A stretch of 7,517 bases of DNA from JAVVVD01 sp964642795. GTDB lineage: Bacteria; Bacillota; Clostridia; Christensenellales; CAG-138. Each line of letters opens with the position of its first letter. The stretch's first letter is position 1. The DNA lies in contig CAZXRQ010000071.1 of the NCBI GenBank assembly GCA_964642795.1, positions 1-7,517 on the forward strand. The letters run 5' to 3'. Shown here piece by piece: positions 6,481 through 7,517 of this stretch. The position numbers and the translations under genes are program-made. The notes under the pieces were generated by a model that made no database searches, had not been told where the DNA came from, and saw only the letters and a program-made list of their open reading frames with translations.

Positions 6481-6891
6481 TTGATACAGGTCATCTTCGG
6501 CGAGACGGGCACAGGAAAGACCAAACGCATCATCGACATGGCCAATGAGGCGCTGAAAAGCACAAAGGGAAGCATAGTTTTTCTGGACAGGGACAGTCAG
6601 TATATGTTCGATCTGAAAAACAGCATAAGGTTCATCAATGCTTCTGATTACCTCATAGAAGGGCCCAAGATGTTCTACGGCTTTCTCGCCGGGATAGCGG
6701 CACAGGATTTTGACATTGAGTATCTTTATATTGACGGCTTCGAAAAAATAGTAAATCATCCAATAAACACCCTGCAGGGCTTATTTGAGGACATAGAGCT
6801 GTTCAGCAAGCGCAACAGCATCACCGTGGTGCTCAGCGTAAGCTGCGCCAAGGCGTCGGCGCCGGAATTCATGCAGAAGTATGCGTTCTGA
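6481..6891 (+). CDS. Small P-loop ATP-binding protein of unknown function
   Basis: A 136-residue soluble protein. The Walker A motif GETGTGKT spans residues 7-14. YLYIDGF (81-87) looks like a Walker B strand with Asp85. The fold is presumably a minimal P-loop domain without room for a second domain. The start is TTG at 6481: AGGGGAGGG (6465-6473) lies 7 bases upstream and the promoter rules out the earlier starts. The pattern (Walker A, FLDRD, MFDLK, RFINA, FYGFLAG, DFDI, IDGF) resembles a protein common in Clostridia that databases sometimes label a PilT-like ATPase. That label is probably not meaningful, as no pilus genes are nearby. It has its own promoter and is divergent from the ttcA-like gene. 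Function unknown. Confidence 0.85.
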   Translation: MIQVIFGETGTGKTKRIIDMANEALKSTKGSIVFLDRDSQYMFDLKNSIRFINASDYLIEGPKMFYGFLAGIAAQDFDIEYLYIDGFEKIVNHPINTLQGLFEDIELFSKRNSITVVLSVSCAKASAPEFMQKYAF

Positions 6892-6952
6892 CATGCCGCT
6901 TTTATAGACTCGGCCCGCAGCGCATCTCCATATAATCACATACAGTGCGGCG

Positions 6953-7006
6953 CCAAAGGCCGCCGCCGCTGCCCGCCATTGGAGGCCGGCGGCGCGGGCG
7001 GCTTGG
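6953..7006. other. Long GC-rich imperfect hairpin between the ATPase gene and argG
   Basis: The 447 bases from 6892 to 7338 hold no conventional gene. The first part contains an imperfect stem: CCAA (6953-6956) with TTGG (7003-7006), GCCGCC (6959-6964) with GGCGGC (6997-7002), GCCGC (6965-6969) with GCGGC (6989-6993), and a small inner stem (6975-6977 with 6984-6986). No run of more than four Ts follows, so it is not a standard terminator. It may end or stabilise the ATPase message. An 11-base direct repeat ATGCCGCTTTT flanks it (6893-6903 and 7007-7017). Confidence 0.45.
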
Positions 7007-7047
7007 ATGCCGCTTTTGCGTAGGTAGAGAAAAACAAAAAAATAGGG

Positions 7048-7075
7048 TTGCTTTTTAGTTTTTATTGCGTATAAT
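7048..7075 (+). promoter_or_regulatory. Promoter upstream of the argG leader
   Basis: A perfect TATAAT (7070-7075) lies 16 bases after TTGCTT (7048-7053), which matches only the TTG of the -35 consensus. AT-rich DNA precedes it. The predicted transcription start is at about 7082, giving a leader of about 257 bases before argG with an intrinsic terminator inside. Confidence 0.55.
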
Positions 7076-7081
7076 AGTTGC

Positions 7082-7144
7082 ATGGCTGATTTCACATCGC
7101 AAAAATTAAACTCACGCGCCCGAGAGCGACGATCCGCGTTCTAA
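7082..7144 (+). CDS. Possible 20-codon arginine-rich leader peptide of argG
   Basis: An ATG at 7082 opens a 20-codon frame ending with TAA (7142-7144). Its second half, SRARERRSAF, has four arginine codons among codons 12-17 (CGC, CGA, CGA, CGA). It is followed 15 bases later by an intrinsic terminator and then by the arginine-biosynthesis gene argG, the layout of an attenuation leader. Against it, no ribosome binding site is present. The predicted transcription start falls on or beside the ATG, so translation would have to be leaderless. Short arginine-rich frames also occur by chance in GC-rich DNA. Treat as a hypothesis. Confidence 0.3.
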   Translation: MADFTSQKLNSRARERRSAF

Positions 7145-7158
7145 TACGATTGAAGGCG

Positions 7159-7194
7159 GAGACTTGTGCTGCATTTCACACAGTCTCTTTTTTT
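7159..7194 (+). terminator. Intrinsic terminator in the argG leader
   Basis: GAGACT (7159-7164) pairs with AGTCTC (7182-7187) and TGTG (7165-7168) with CACA (7177-7180), with one bulged C at 7181 and an 8-base loop. Seven Ts follow (7188-7194), then ATTTTA. It would stop transcripts from the 7048-7075 promoter after about 110 bases, either as an attenuator for argG or as the end of a small separate RNA. It is too far from the ATPase stop, with a promoter between, to be simply that gene's terminator. Confidence 0.8.
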
Positions 7195-7216
7195 ATTTTA
7201 ACTTAACAACCGAATA

Positions 7217-7294
7217 GGGTACGTAGCTTGATGCTTCGCCGCCCTTACCCCATTGAAAGATACGGGGCGTGGTTTTTCGTTACCCGAAAGGGCG
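7217..7294 (+). promoter_or_regulatory. Structured RNA segment in the distal argG leader
   Basis: Several competing pairings are visible: CGCCCTT (7240-7246) with AAGGGCG (7288-7294), CGCCC (7240-7244) with GGGCG (7265-7269), CCCC (7248-7251) with GGGG (7264-7267), GGGTA (7217-7221) with TACCC (7281-7285), and a small CCC-GAAA-GGG tetraloop hairpin (7283-7292). They cannot all form together. I do not recognise a known riboswitch or a T-box (no T-box consensus sequence is seen). Confidence 0.3.
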
Positions 7295-7297
7295 CGA

Positions 7298-7306
7298 TGT
7301 GATAAT
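7298..7306 (+). promoter_or_regulatory. Weak candidate proximal promoter of argG (extended -10)
   Basis: TGTGATAAT (7298-7306) matches an extended -10 element, but no -35 resembling TTGACA lies at 16-18 bases upstream. If real, argG could be transcribed from about 7313 without passing the upstream terminator. Confidence 0.22.
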
Positions 7307-7338
7307 TTTATATTTTTTTTGAAAGGCGATAATAAAAA

Positions 7339-7517
7339 ATGGAAAATAAGCACGATGTAAAGCTCAAGAAGATACTGTTGGCATACTCGGGAGGACTGGA
7401 TACCTCGGTGATAATACCCTGGCTAAAGGAAAACTATGAAGGCTGCGAGGTAATAGCTGTTGCAGGTGACGTGGGACAGGGCGAAGAGCTCATAGGGCTG
7501 GAGGCCAATGGCCTTGC
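7339..7517 (+). CDS. argG: Argininosuccinate synthase, 5' part (runs off the window)
   Basis: Joins citrulline and aspartate with ATP to form argininosuccinate, the penultimate step of arginine synthesis, in the cytoplasm. The first 59 codons are present of a protein usually near 400 residues. The ATP-pyrophosphatase motif SGGLDTS is at residues 17-23, followed by VIIPWLKENY and EVIAVAGDVGQGEEL (38-52), all hallmark ArgG sequence. ATG 7339 follows AAAGG (7322-7326) by 12 bases, a rather long spacing in an A-rich stretch. A short poly-lysine-type N-terminal extension (MENKHDVKLKK) precedes the core. Upstream lies a long leader with a terminator, which suggests control by attenuation. All five isoleucine codons seen are ATA. 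Confidence 0.96.
   Translation, partial: MENKHDVKLKKILLAYSGGLDTSVIIPWLKENYEGCEVIAVAGDVGQGEELIGLEANGL

Noticed and set aside
6781..7095. A 104-residue minus-strand frame across the ATPase end and the argG upstream region
   Set aside because: It overlaps the ATPase gene antisense and runs through the GC-rich hairpin, giving an alanine run. No ribosome binding site precedes it.
7082..7338. T-box riboswitch controlling argG
   Set aside because: No T-box consensus or specifier-loop arrangement is visible before the terminator.
1..7517. Mobile element, phage, CRISPR or defence system
   Set aside because: No transposase, integrase, direct-repeat array, toxin or nuclease gene is present. All recognised genes are metabolic, tRNA-modifying or membrane proteins.

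Overview
The window looks like chromosomal DNA from a GC-rich member of the Clostridia (Firmicutes), probably a metagenome-assembled or draft genome. The reasons are strong AGGAG-type ribosome binding sites, sigma-A promoters (TTGACA / TATAAT), Firmicutes-type families (a small P-loop protein, a DUF1294 protein, a TtcA-family protein), heavy use of ATA for isoleucine despite high GC, and a 10-N scaffold gap at 1525-1534. No transposase, tRNA, rRNA, CRISPR array or phage gene is visible. The lineage is inferred from gene style, not from a marker gene.

Left part (1-3554, minus strand): an operon read right to left, glpK (glycerol kinase), an Ldh2-family NAD(P)-dependent 2-hydroxyacid dehydrogenase, then proC (pyrroline-5-carboxylate reductase). 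Spacings are 31 and 15 bases, and the proC ribosome binding site abuts the stop codon of the gene before it. The dehydrogenase is split only by the N gap. Joining the flanks with a one-base overlap restores a single 369-residue frame and the family's GTNP motif. A strong hairpin (52-77) lies beyond proC.

Middle (3555-5298, plus strand): a divergent control region with two promoters back to back and a 7-7-7 inverted repeat between them. It is followed by a two-gene unit encoding a Pr6Pr (FAR-17a/AIG1-like) membrane protein and a PAP2-type lipid phosphatase with an extra membrane domain. Both are probably membrane-lipid enzymes.

Right-middle (5291-6326, minus strand): a TtcA-family PP-loop/iron-sulfur tRNA thiolase and a DUF1294 membrane protein, overlapping by 11 bases. 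The DUF1294 gene also overlaps the PAP2 gene by 8 bases, tail to tail.

Right end (6418-7517, plus strand): a small P-loop ATPase with its own promoter and a TTG start, then a 447-base stretch without a conventional gene, then the first 59 codons of argG (argininosuccinate synthase). That stretch holds a GC-rich hairpin, a promoter, a possible 20-codon arginine-rich leader ORF and a clear intrinsic terminator. The arrangement resembles a transcription attenuator and is the most interesting part of the window. It remains a hypothesis.
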